DNA of 64,000 bases from Jatrophihabitans sp964252635 (GTDB taxonomy: Bacteria; Actinomycetota; Actinomycetes; Mycobacteriales; Jatrophihabitantaceae): contig NZ_CAXUNP010000016.1 of NCBI RefSeq assembly GCF_964252635.1, positions 1-64,000 of the forward strand, given 5' to 3'. Position 1 is the first letter of the stretch; the number at the start of each line of letters is the position of its first letter. The position numbers and the translations under genes were made by a program. Below the pieces are notes generated by a model. It searched no databases. It saw only the letters and a list, made by a program, of their open reading frames with translations, and was not told where the DNA came from. Shown here piece after piece: positions 35,112 to 43,350 of the stretch.

Positions 35112-36560
35112 TCAGTCCGCCGCGACGGGTTCGAGCCCCGGGTCGACGAGCTCGGCCGTGCGGCCGGCGCTGGCGTTCGCGCGGCGTCCGGTCGTCGCTG
35201 CACCCAGGACTAGCACGGCGAGTCCCATCGCCGCGATCAACCACCACGCGGGACGGGCGGCGGCCACGAAGCCGGTCGACAGCGACCCGCTCAGTCCGGC
35301 CGCGAGCACGGACCCGATGATCGCGACACCGAGTGCGGACCCGACCTGTCGACTCGTGGACGCCACCGCGGCGGCGGTGCCGGCCTGCTCACGCGGCATC
35401 CCCGAGACCGCCGTGTTGGTGATGGGCGCGTTCACCAGGCCGAAGCCGGCCGAGAACACGACGTAGCTGGCGATCAGCCGCAGGTAGGACTCGTCGGCGG
35501 ACAGCGGCACCAGGGTCAGGGCACCCGCGCACAGCAGCACGCCGGCGAGCAGCAGCGGGACCCGCGGGCCCCGGGACCCGACGATGCGTCCGGACACCGG
35601 AGCCAGGACGAGCGTCATGACCGCGATCGGCAGCGTGCACAGCCCGGCGACGAGGGGCCGCAGGCCGCGCACCTCCTGCAGGTAGAGGGTGTTGAGGAAC
35701 AGGAAGCCCGCGTACGCGCCGAACGAGCACACCGCGATCACCGTGGCGCCGCTGAACGGCACGCTGCGGAAGAAGCGCAGGTCCAGCAACGGGTCGGTGC
35801 GGCGCGGCTCGTACCGCAGCAGGGCGACCAGCGCCGCTGCCGCGACGACGGCGGCGGTCAGGGTCTCCGGCGAGGTCCATCCCGTCCGGGGCGATTCGAT
35901 GATCGCGAACGTGAGCCCGGCCAGGACGGCGATGACCAGCAGTTGGCCGACGGGGTCGGGCCGACGGGCCCGCGGCGCCCGGGACTCGGGAACGAACAGG
36001 GCGGTCAGCACGAGGGCGGCGAGCCCGATGGGGATGTTGATCCAGAAGATGGCGCGCCAGTCGACGGCGTCGATGAGCGCACCGCCCACGACCGGCCCGA
36101 CGCCGATGGACAGCCCGACCACCCCACCCCACACACCGATGGCCTGCGCGCGTTCCTTCGGGTCGGTGAAGACGTTCGTGATGATCGACATCGCGACCGG
36201 GTTGAGCATCGCGCCGCCCACGGCCTGCACGGCGCGGAACGCGATCAGCCAGCCGAGCGTCGGCGCCAGGCTGCACAGCAGCGACCCGAGGACGAAGACG
36301 GCGAGACCGATCTGGAACACGCGCCGCCGGCCGAGGCGATCGGCGGTCGACCCGGCCAGCATCAACAGGCTGGCCAGCACGACGGTGTAGGCGTCGATCG
36401 TCCACTGCAGGTCGGTCAACGACGCGTGCAGATCGGTGTGGATCGAGGACAGCGCGATGTTGACGATCGTGTTGTCCATGCCCACGATCAGCAGGCTCAT
36501 GCAGCAGATGCCCAGGATGAGGAAGCGTCGGCGACGGGTCAGTTCGGGCACCGCACCCAC
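35112..36560 (-). CDS. MFS drug:H+ antiporter, DHA2 (EmrB/QacA) type
   Basis: 482 residues from GTG 36560, with 14 predicted helices. Motif D1/A region GMDNTIVNIALSSI and motif A GSTADRLGRRRVFQIGLAVF, plus motif C GGVVGLSIGVGPVVGGALID, are characteristic. Likely exports hydrophobic compounds. A palindrome lies directly upstream, but no regulator gene is adjacent on this side. Confidence 0.9.
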   Translation of the reverse strand: MGAVPELTRRRRFLILGICCMSLLIVGMDNTIVNIALSSIHTDLHASLTDLQWTIDAYTVVLASLLMLAGSTADRLGRRRVFQIGLAVFVLGSLLCSLAPTLGWLIAFRAVQAVGGAMLNPVAMSIITNVFTDPKERAQAIGVWGGVVGLSIGVGPVVGGALIDAVDWRAIFWINIPIGLAALVLTALFVPESRAPRARRPDPVGQLLVIAVLAGLTFAIIESPRTGWTSPETLTAAVVAAAALVALLRYEPRRTDPLLDLRFFRSVPFSGATVIAVCSFGAYAGFLFLNTLYLQEVRGLRPLVAGLCTLPIAVMTLVLAPVSGRIVGSRGPRVPLLLAGVLLCAGALTLVPLSADESYLRLIASYVVFSAGFGLVNAPITNTAVSGMPREQAGTAAAVASTSRQVGSALGVAIIGSVLAAGLSGSLSTGFVAAARPAWWLIAAMGLAVLVLGAATTGRRANASAGRTAELVDPGLEPVAAD

Positions 36561-36565
36561 GGTAC

Positions 36566-36578
36566 TTAGCCTGGCTAA
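36566..36578. promoter_or_regulatory. Palindromic operator candidate upstream of the DHA2 transporter
   Basis: TTAGC-CTG-GCTAA is a perfect inverted repeat 6 bp from the GTG start at 36560. Such a site would block transcription or, if the mRNA is leaderless, overlap the promoter. The regulator that binds it is not known. Confidence 0.45.
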
Positions 36579-36601
36579 CTACCGCAGGTGTCCTCGCTCA
36601 C

Positions 36602-37885
36602 TCAGCTCTCGTTGCCGATGCCCGCCGACACCTCGGCCTCGTCCTCGCGCTCGACGCGGTCGAGCTCGTCGAGCTCGGGCTGGACCGACGCGCCGGCGTC
36701 GGCCCTGGCCAGCGCGCCGTGCACGGTCGACAGCAGCAGCCCGGCGGCGAGGACCGTGCCGGCCCCGAGCAGGAAGGGCACGGTGGCGTTGCCGTCGGAG
36801 GCCACCAGCTTCGAGGCGACGAAGGGCGCGAGCCCACCGCCGATGAAGCGCACGAAGCCGTAGGTCGCGGAGGCCACCGGCCGCTCGACCGGCGCGATGC
36901 TCATGACGGCGGTGGTCACCAGGGTGTTGTTGACGCCGATGAAGGTTCCCGCCACGATCACGGCCACGATGACGGTGGGCTTGGAGTCCCACCAGATGGC
37001 GATGACGGCGAGGTCGGCAGCCATGAGCACGAAGTTGCCGTACAGCGTCCGGGCCGTGCCGAAGCGGGCCTTGAGCCACGGCGCACCCCAGACCGCGAAG
37101 ACGGCGACCAGGACACCCCAGGCGCAGAAGACGAGGCCGAGCTGCTGCGGCGAGATGGGCTGCATGAGGAACGGCGAGTACCCGAGAACGGTGAAGAAGC
37201 CCCAGTTGTAGAGCAGGCCGACGCCGCTGGTGGTGGCCAACGCCCGGTGCCGCAACGCCTTCAGCGGCTCGGTGATCGATTCCCTGCGTTGCGGCTTCGG
37301 CGTCTTCGGCAGCAGGAACACCGTGGCGACCAGCGCGATCGCCATCAGCACGGCGACCCCGAAGAACGGCCCGCGCCGGCTGATGGACCCGAGCTCGCCG
37401 CCGAGCAGCGGGCCCAGCGCGATGCCGACCCCCAGCGCGGTCTCGTAGAGGATGATCGCTCCGTTGAACCCACCGGTGGCGGAGCCGACGATGACGGCCA
37501 GCGAGGTCGCGATGAACAGCGCGTTGCCGAGCCCCCACCCGGCGCGGAAGTAGACGATGCCGTCGATCGAGTTGGCCGTTCCGGCGAGCGCTGCGAAGAC
37601 CACGATGAGCATCAGGCCGGCGATCAGCGTCTTCTTGGCGCCGATGCGGCTCGACACCCAACCGGTCACGAGCATCATGACCGCGGTGACGACGAGGTAG
37701 CTGGTGAACAGCAGCTCGACCTGGCTGGGTGACGCGTGCAGCTTGGAGCTGAGCGCAGGCAGGATCGGGTCGACGAGGCCGATGCCCATGAAGGAGATGA
37801 CGCACGCGAACGCCACCGCCCACACGGCCTTCGGCTGCTTGAACGGGCTGGAAGCGTGCTCCTCCGCGCCGTGGTGCACGGTCAT
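36602..37885 (-). CDS. MFS transporter, DHA1 type
   Basis: 427 residues from ATG 37885, preceded by AGGAGGG at good spacing. About 12 helices. FMGIGLVDPILPALSSKLHASPSQVELLFTSY (in part) and motif A GWVSSRIGAKKTLIAG mark a DHA1-like exporter. The C-terminal tail is acidic. ATG overlaps the stop of the MarR gene upstream by four bases, so the MarR protein probably controls it. Confidence 0.9.
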   Translation of the reverse strand: MTVHHGAEEHASSPFKQPKAVWAVAFACVISFMGIGLVDPILPALSSKLHASPSQVELLFTSYLVVTAVMMLVTGWVSSRIGAKKTLIAGLMLIVVFAALAGTANSIDGIVYFRAGWGLGNALFIATSLAVIVGSATGGFNGAIILYETALGVGIALGPLLGGELGSISRRGPFFGVAVLMAIALVATVFLLPKTPKPQRRESITEPLKALRHRALATTSGVGLLYNWGFFTVLGYSPFLMQPISPQQLGLVFCAWGVLVAVFAVWGAPWLKARFGTARTLYGNFVLMAADLAVIAIWWDSKPTVIVAVIVAGTFIGVNNTLVTTAVMSIAPVERPVASATYGFVRFIGGGLAPFVASKLVASDGNATVPFLLGAGTVLAAGLLLSTVHGALARADAGASVQPELDELDRVEREDEAEVSAGIGNES

Positions 37886-38331
37886 GCGGATCCCTCCTGG
37901 CGGGGTTGCGGTCGGTGATCGATGAGGCGGTCCAGCGCGGGCAGCGCGGCCAGGATGAGCTCCTGGTCCGCGGCGGGCAGCTCGTCCAGCCGGTGGCGCA
38001 GCGCGTCGACACGCGCCTGCCGGCGCTTTGCGATGAGCGCCCGTCCGGCGGGGGTGATGCGCACCAGCGCGGCGCGGCCGTCGGTCGGGTCGGGCGTCCG
38101 CTCGGCGAGACCGGAGCCGGCCAGGCGGTTGACGAGCACGGTCACGCCGGGCTGCGTCATCCGCTCGAGCCGGGCCAGGTCGGACACTCGGATCGGGCCG
38201 TCGCGATCCAGCCGTCCGAGCGTGGCGACGGTCGAGCTGGACAGCTCGCCGGGCAACGCCTCGCGCAGCCAGCGCACCAACCCCTCCACCGTGAGCGCGA
38301 AGGCGCCGACGTCGAGCTGCCGCGTTCTCAT
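37882..38331 (-). CDS. MarR-family regulator of the adjacent MFS exporter
   Basis: 149 residues from ATG 38331 (TTG 38337 is alternative). HTH core VATLGRLDRDGPIRVSDLARLERMTQPGVTVLVNRLAGSG and wing GRAALVRITPAGRALIAKR read clearly. Forms an overlapping unit with the MFS gene, the usual arrangement for a ligand-relieved autorepressor of an efflux pump. Confidence 0.9.
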   Translation of the reverse strand: MRTRQLDVGAFALTVEGLVRWLREALPGELSSSTVATLGRLDRDGPIRVSDLARLERMTQPGVTVLVNRLAGSGLAERTPDPTDGRAALVRITPAGRALIAKRRQARVDALRHRLDELPAADQELILAALPALDRLIDHRPQPRQEGSA

Positions 38332-38337
38332 AAACAA

Positions 38338-38348
38338 AGTATATAACT
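38338..38348. promoter_or_regulatory. AT-rich candidate operator/promoter of the MarR-MFS unit
   Basis: AGTATATAACT is nearly symmetric and lies in the only AT-rich stretch here (about 38331-38365), just ahead of the MarR start. It may hold the -10 box and MarR site together. Confidence 0.35.
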
Positions 38349-38437
38349 GCCGTATCTATTTGGCCAGACGCGTTCCGGACGGGGAGCGCCCCGGGCGGAG
38401 CACCGGCCCGCTCGGGCGGTACGGCAGGATCGCAGGC

Positions 38438-40612
38438 GTGTCCCCGGCTCCGGATTCCCCGCACGACGTCCTCGACCACGACACCCGCGAACAGCTCGCG
38501 GCCCTCGAGCCCGCGGGGCCGGAACCCGTCGACCCGGGCCTGCTCGACCTGTTCGACGCCATGGCCGCCAGCCGGCTGCTCGACATCCACGCCCGACGCA
38601 TGCGCGCCACCGGCCGCGGCTACTACACGATCGGGTCGGCCGGCCACGAGTCCAACGCCTACGTCGCCGCCGCGCTGCGGCCGACCGATCCGGCCCTGCT
38701 GCATTACCGCTCGGGCGGGTTCTTCCTGGCCCGGTCCTTGCAGGCCGGCCGGTCGCTCGACGACGCGCTGCGGGCCGTGCTGCTGAGCATGCTGGCCAGC
38801 ACGGACGATGCCGCGTCCGGCGGCCGGCACAAGGTGTGGGGCGACGCGTCGTTGGCCGTCATCCCGCAGACCTCGACCATCGCCTCGCACCTGCCCCGCG
38901 CCCTCGGCGTCGCCATGTCCGTGAGCCGCGCCAAGCGCCTCGGCGTCCCGGGCCGCTGGCCCACCGACGCCGTCACCGTCTGCTCCTTCGGCGACGCCAG
39001 CCTGAACCACTCCACGGCGGCCGGGGCCCTGAACGCCGCCGGCTACACCGCCGAGCAGGGGTTGCCGCTGCCGCTGCTGTTCGTCTGCGAGGACAACGGG
39101 ATCGGCATCTCGGTGCCCACCCCCGCGGGGTGGGTCGCGCAGGCCGCACGGCGGCCGGGGATCACCTACCTCGCCGCCGAGGGCGACGACCCGGACGCGG
39201 CACGAGCCACTGCCCAGGAGGCCGCCGACCTCGCCCGTCGGCGGCGTCGCCCCGTCCTGCTGCACCTGCGCACCGTGCGCTACCTCAGCCACGCCGGCAG
39301 TGACGTCGAGACCGCGTACCGCGCGGCCGGCGAGCTGACGGCCGACCGGGCCCGTGACCCGCTGCTCGCGCTCGCCCGGCGCATCGGGGGGGCCGCCCCC
39401 GCCGAGCGCTACGCCCACATCGCCGGGCGCACGGCAGCCATCGCCGACCAGCTCGCCGACACCCCGACGCTGGCCGACGCCGCCTCGGTGATCGCGCCGC
39501 TCGCCCCGCGCCACCGGCGTGACATCGCCCGGGCCGCGACCACCCCCGCCGCGCCCGAGCGACGGGTCGAGGTCTTCGCCCACCGCCTCCCGGAGCAGGC
39601 CGGCCCGATGACGCTGGCGCAGAGCATCAACGCCGCACTCACCGACGCGCTCGCCGCCCGTCCGGAGACCCTGGTCTTCGGGGAGGACGTCGGCCGCAAG
39701 GGCGGCGTGTACGGGCTGACGCGCGGGCTCGCGGCGCGCTTCGGTGCCGCGCGCGTGTTCGACACCCTGCTCGACGAGCAGTCGATCCTGGGCTACGGCC
39801 TCGGGCTGGGCGTCAGCGGCATGCTGCCCATCCCCGAGATCCAGTACCTCGCCTACCTGCACAACGCCGAGGACCAGCTGCGGGGCGAGGCGGCGAGCCT
39901 GCGCTTCTTCTCCGACGGCGCGTTCCGCAACCCGATGGTCGTGCGGATCGCCGGGCTGGCCTATCAGAAGGGCTTCGGCGGGCACTTCCACAACGACAAC
40001 GCCGTCGGCGTGCTCCGCGACATCCCCGGCCTGGTCGTCGCCGTGCCGTCACGACCCGAGGACGCCGCGCCCCTGCTGCGCACCTGCCTCGCGGCGGCGG
40101 CGGTGGACGGGCAGGTCAGCGTCTTCCTCGAACCCATCGCGCTGTACCACGAACGCGACCTGCACGAGCCGGGTGACCGCGGATGGCTGGGCGACTACTC
40201 GACCGACGAGCACGCGGGCATCGGTGAGGCGCGGGTGCACGGTGACGGGCGTGATCTCACCATCGTCACCTTCGGCAACGGCGTGCGGATGAGCCTGCGC
40301 GTCGCCCGCCGGCTCGAGGCCGACGGCATCGGCGTCCGCGTGCTCGACCTGCGCTGGATCTCGCCCCTGCCCGTCGACGACATCCTGCTCAACGCGGCCG
40401 CGACGCGGCGTGTGCTGGTCGTCGACGAGACGCGGCACGCCGGCGGGGTCGGCGAAGGCGTGCTGACGGCGCTCGTCGAGAAGCGGTTCCCCGGCCGGAT
40501 GGCCCGGGTGGCCAGCCGCGACAGCTACGTGCCGTTGGGTGACGCCGCCGACCTGGTGCTGCTGGGCGAGGACGAGGTCGAGGCCGCCGCGCGCGAGCTC
40601 GTGACCCGCTGA
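38438..40612 (+). CDS. 2-oxo acid dehydrogenase E1, alpha and beta subunits fused
   Basis: 724 residues from GTG 38438. The N-terminal half is E1-alpha-like: YYTIGSAGHESNAYVAAAL, the thiamine-diphosphate motif GDASLN...N within CSFGDASLNHSTAAGALNAA, and CEDNGIGISVPT. The second half, from about residue 390, is E1-beta: MTLAQSINAALTDALA, VFGEDVGRKGGVYGLT, DEQSILGYGLGLGVSG, GGHFHNDNAVG. Probably decarboxylates branched-chain or similar 2-oxo acids. No E2 or E3 gene is nearby, so partner and substrate are unknown. Confidence 0.88.
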   Translation: MSPAPDSPHDVLDHDTREQLAALEPAGPEPVDPGLLDLFDAMAASRLLDIHARRMRATGRGYYTIGSAGHESNAYVAAALRPTDPALLHYRSGGFFLARSLQAGRSLDDALRAVLLSMLASTDDAASGGRHKVWGDASLAVIPQTSTIASHLPRALGVAMSVSRAKRLGVPGRWPTDAVTVCSFGDASLNHSTAAGALNAAGYTAEQGLPLPLLFVCEDNGIGISVPTPAGWVAQAARRPGITYLAAEGDDPDAARATAQEAADLARRRRRPVLLHLRTVRYLSHAGSDVETAYRAAGELTADRARDPLLALARRIGGAAPAERYAHIAGRTAAIADQLADTPTLADAASVIAPLAPRHRRDIARAATTPAAPERRVEVFAHRLPEQAGPMTLAQSINAALTDALAARPETLVFGEDVGRKGGVYGLTRGLAARFGAARVFDTLLDEQSILGYGLGLGVSGMLPIPEIQYLAYLHNAEDQLRGEAASLRFFSDGAFRNPMVVRIAGLAYQKGFGGHFHNDNAVGVLRDIPGLVVAVPSRPEDAAPLLRTCLAAAAVDGQVSVFLEPIALYHERDLHEPGDRGWLGDYSTDEHAGIGEARVHGDGRDLTIVTFGNGVRMSLRVARRLEADGIGVRVLDLRWISPLPVDDILLNAAATRRVLVVDETRHAGGVGEGVLTALVEKRFPGRMARVASRDSYVPLGDAADLVLLGEDEVEAAARELVTR

Positions 40613-40631
40613 CGGGCCGAACCCGTTGCGC

Positions 40632-40665
40632 GGCGTGCGGAACGGCTCACACCGTCCCGCACGCC
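40632..40665. terminator. Bidirectional hairpin between the E1 and lat genes
   Basis: GGCGTGCGG pairs perfectly with CCGCACGCC, and the inner ACGG with CCGT, with one A/C mismatch and a 6-nt loop. It lies in the 63-bp gap between converging genes. Confidence 0.75.
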
Positions 40666-40675
40666 ACTCCCCCGG

Positions 40676-42004
40676 TCAGTGACCCAGGCCGGACAGGACC
40701 CGTCCCAGGGCCGCCATGCCCGCGTCGACCTCGTCGATCGAGACCGTGAGGGCCGGGCGGACCCGGAGGCTGGTGGTGCCGCAGCCCAGCGCGAGCACGT
40801 GCTCGTCCTCGCGCAGGTGGGCGACGACCTGGTCGCGCAGCTCGGCGGTCGGCAGCGTGAACGCGCAGAGCAGGCCGCGGCCGCGGACATCGGTCATCAC
40901 CGGGTGCGCCTCGGCGAGGGCGTCGAGCTCGTGCAGCAGGTGCGCGCCGAGGAAGGCCGCCCGGTCGATGAGCTTGTCGGCCTCGATGACCTCGAGGATG
41001 CGCCGGGCACGCACCATGTCGGTGAGGTTGCCGCCCCAGGTCGAGTTGATGCGCGAGGACACCGCGAACACGTTGTCCGGCACCTCGTCGACCCGGCCGC
41101 CGGCCATGACGCCGCAGACCTGGGCCTTCTTGCCGAACGCGACGACGTCAGGCTCGACGCCCATCTGCTGGAACGCCCACGCCGTGCCGGTCATGCCGAC
41201 GCCGGTCTGCACCTCGTCGACGACGAACAGCGCGTCGAACTCGCGGCACAGGTCCTGCATGCGACGCAGGAACTGGGGCCGGAAGTGGTTGTCGCCGCCC
41301 TCGCCCTGGATGGGCTCGACGATGAAGCACGCGATGTCGTGCGGGTCGGCCTCAAACGCAGCACGCGCGGCGTCGACAGCTGCGTCCTCGGCGGCGGCCA
41401 CGTCGTCGGTGCCGTTGATCGACGGCGACGGGATGCGCGGCCAGTCGAACTTCGGGAAGCGCGCGACCTTGTTGGGGTCGGTGTTGGTGAGGCTCATCGT
41501 GTAGCCGCTGCGGCCGTGGAACGCCTTCTCCAGGTGCAGGACCTTCGTGCCGAGCGCGGGGTCGATGCCGTGGGCCTCGTTCCAGCGCGACTTCCAGTCG
41601 AAGGCCACCTTCAAGGCGTTCTCGACGGCGAGCGCCCCGCCGTCGACGAAGAACAGGTGCGGCAGGCCGGGGTCGCCGAGCACCCGCGCGAACGCGTCGA
41701 CGAAGCGCGCCATCGGCACGCTGTAGACGTCGGAGTTGCTGGGCTTGTTCATCGCGACGCGGGCCAGCTCGTCGCGGAACGCGTCGTCCTCGACGAGGGC
41801 CGGGTGGTTCATGCCCAGGGCCGAGGACGCGAAGAAGGTGAACAGGTCGAGGTAGCGCGTGCCGTCACGGGCGTCGACGAGGGTCGAGCCCGCAGAGGCG
41901 TCGAGGTCCAGGACGAGGTCGAAGCCGTCGGCGAGCATGTGCCGGGCGATGGTCTCGTGGACCTGCGCCGGCGAGACGGTCGCGGCGGTGTTCAGCGTGG
42001 TCAT
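40676..42004 (-). CDS. lat: L-lysine 6-aminotransferase
   Basis: 442 residues, class III PLP aminotransferase. The PLP lysine lies in VAFGKKAQVCGVM; DEVQTGVGMTGTAW binds the cofactor; EPIQGEGGDNHFRPQFL is the substrate region. The VCGVMAGGRVDEV context and length match the lysine epsilon-aminotransferase (Rv3290c-like) rather than ornithine enzymes. It makes 2-aminoadipate semialdehyde/piperideine-6-carboxylate from lysine; in mycobacteria it rises in stationary phase. The Lrp gene lies directly upstream on the same strand. Confidence 0.92.
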   Translation of the reverse strand: MTTLNTAATVSPAQVHETIARHMLADGFDLVLDLDASAGSTLVDARDGTRYLDLFTFFASSALGMNHPALVEDDAFRDELARVAMNKPSNSDVYSVPMARFVDAFARVLGDPGLPHLFFVDGGALAVENALKVAFDWKSRWNEAHGIDPALGTKVLHLEKAFHGRSGYTMSLTNTDPNKVARFPKFDWPRIPSPSINGTDDVAAAEDAAVDAARAAFEADPHDIACFIVEPIQGEGGDNHFRPQFLRRMQDLCREFDALFVVDEVQTGVGMTGTAWAFQQMGVEPDVVAFGKKAQVCGVMAGGRVDEVPDNVFAVSSRINSTWGGNLTDMVRARRILEVIEADKLIDRAAFLGAHLLHELDALAEAHPVMTDVRGRGLLCAFTLPTAELRDQVVAHLREDEHVLALGCGTTSLRVRPALTVSIDEVDAGMAALGRVLSGLGH

Positions 42005-42062
42005 GGCGCGAGCTTAGCGAACTATTTCCGGCCACTTGCCACAACGGCGGGTGAATTTCCTG

Positions 42063-42569
42063 TCACGTCTCGGGAGGGACGGACCGATGCTCGAAAAAGG
42101 TCTGCAACACCACGGTGGTGCGGGTGGAGACGTTCGCCCGCTTGCGGATCTCTCGGATCAGCTGCTCGAGGGCGGTCGGGGTGGCGACCCGGACGAACAG
42201 CACGTACGCGTCGTCGCCAGCCACCGAGTGGCAGGCCTCGATCTCGGACAGCCCGGCCAGGGCTTCCGGCGCGTCGTCGGGCTGCGCCGGGTCCAGCGGC
42301 GTGATGGCGATCAGCGCCGCCAGCGGCAGCCCCAGCGCCTCGGGGTCGAGCAGCGCCGTGTAACCCCGGATGGCCCCGTCGGACTCCAGGCGACGTACCC
42401 GCGCCTGCACCGCGGACACGGACAGCCCGGTGAGCTCGGCGAGCGAGCGCAGGGTGCTGCGCCCGTCGTTGGACAGGGCGCGGGCCAGCCGGCGGTCGAT
42501 CGAATCGGTGAGCACCCGCCGGACGGGAGGCGTGGGCGACACGTCGACCGGTCCGGGCGACTCCGGCAC
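42063..42569 (-). CDS. Lrp/AsnC-family regulator linked to lat
   Basis: 168 residues from GTG 42569, supported by AGGAGG six bases upstream; a longer frame to 42725 crosses into the next gene. N-terminal AsnC HTH (DRRLARALSNDGRSTLRSLAELTGLSVSAVQARVRRLE, in part) and C-terminal RAM domain (ALIAITPLDP ... CHSVAGDDAYVLFVRV). RAM domains bind amino acids; here lysine is the obvious candidate. The neighbouring lat gene is the likely target, as for Rv3291c in mycobacteria. Confidence 0.92.
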   Translation of the reverse strand: MPESPGPVDVSPTPPVRRVLTDSIDRRLARALSNDGRSTLRSLAELTGLSVSAVQARVRRLESDGAIRGYTALLDPEALGLPLAALIAITPLDPAQPDDAPEALAGLSEIEACHSVAGDDAYVLFVRVATPTALEQLIREIRKRANVSTRTTVVLQTFFEHRSVPPET

Positions 42570-42597
42570 GGTGGTCCTCCTGATGGTCGGGCCGGTT

Positions 42598-43350
42598 TCA
42601 GGCCGCTCGGGCTGCGGACACCACGACATCACCGACGACGTCGGCGAGTGCGGCGTACCCCCGCTCGTTGGGATGGAAGTGGTCGGCGGCCAGCTTGCCA
42701 CGCCAGGACGAGGTCCGCGGGTCACGCAGCTCCGCGACGACGAGCCCGCGTCCGGGCGCGATGCCCAGCAGCACCTCGTTGGCCCGGCGGGCCGCCGCGG
42801 ACGGATTGGGCATCGTCGTCACGATCGCCCCTCGCGGCAGCGCCTCGAGCACCTCGCCCAGGCGCGCCGGCAACAGCCTCCGGTTGGCCGGGCGCAGCAG
42901 GTCGTTCGAGCCGATCATGAGGGTGACCAGCGCGATCGGCGGGTGCACGGGCCGCGCCGACACGCTGGCCAGGGCCGGGAGCTGCCGGTCCAGCACGTCG
43001 CGTGTCGTGGCCCCGCTGACGCCCAGGTTGAGAACCGCGTAGTCGAAGCCCTGCGCCGCCAGCCGGTCGCGGACCTGACCCACCCAGCCACGGTCATGGC
43101 TCGGCGCGCCGATGCCCTGCGTCAGCGAGTCGCCGAGAGCCACCCAGAGGGGCCGGTCGCCGGCCAGCGCGGCCAGGTTGTCGCGTCGCCACGCCTCGGC
43201 GAACGGTGCGACGTCCTGGTGCACGCGCGTGATGCCGGGCAGCACCCGCCCGGCGAGCGTCAGGAACGCCCCGCGCGAGCGCCCGCTCAGGTTGGAGTAC
43301 TCGAAATCGGCGTCGCTCATTCCGCCGTTCGCTCCGCCAGCGTCGCTCAT
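42598..43350 (-). CDS. SGNH/GDSL hydrolase
   Basis: 250 residues. Block I ALGDSLTQGIG, block II NLGVSGATT, block III MIGSNDLL and block V DHFHPNERGY give a full Ser-Gly-Asn-His set with Asp-x-x-His. Esterase or lipase activity on an unknown ester. No signal peptide is seen. ATG 43350 overlaps the FHA stop; a second MSDA start lies at 43320 because of a 14-bp direct repeat. Confidence 0.9.
   Translation of the reverse strand: MSDAGGANGGMSDADFEYSNLSGRSRGAFLTLAGRVLPGITRVHQDVAPFAEAWRRDNLAALAGDRPLWVALGDSLTQGIGAPSHDRGWVGQVRDRLAAQGFDYAVLNLGVSGATTRDVLDRQLPALASVSARPVHPPIALVTLMIGSNDLLRPANRRLLPARLGEVLEALPRGAIVTTMPNPSAAARRANEVLLGIAPGRGLVVAELRDPRTSSWRGKLAADHFHPNERGYAALADVVGDVVVSAARAA

Noticed and set aside
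36566..36578. IdeR/DtxR iron box
   Set aside because: The TTAGC-CTG-GCTAA symmetry lacks the outer halves of the 19-bp iron box, so iron control is not supported.
36602..39991. A 1129-codon open frame on the minus strand covering the MFS gene and beyond
   Set aside because: Only the part from 37885 encodes a protein family (MFS). The rest is antisense to the E1 gene and in overlapping frame with MarR; high GC leaves such frames open.
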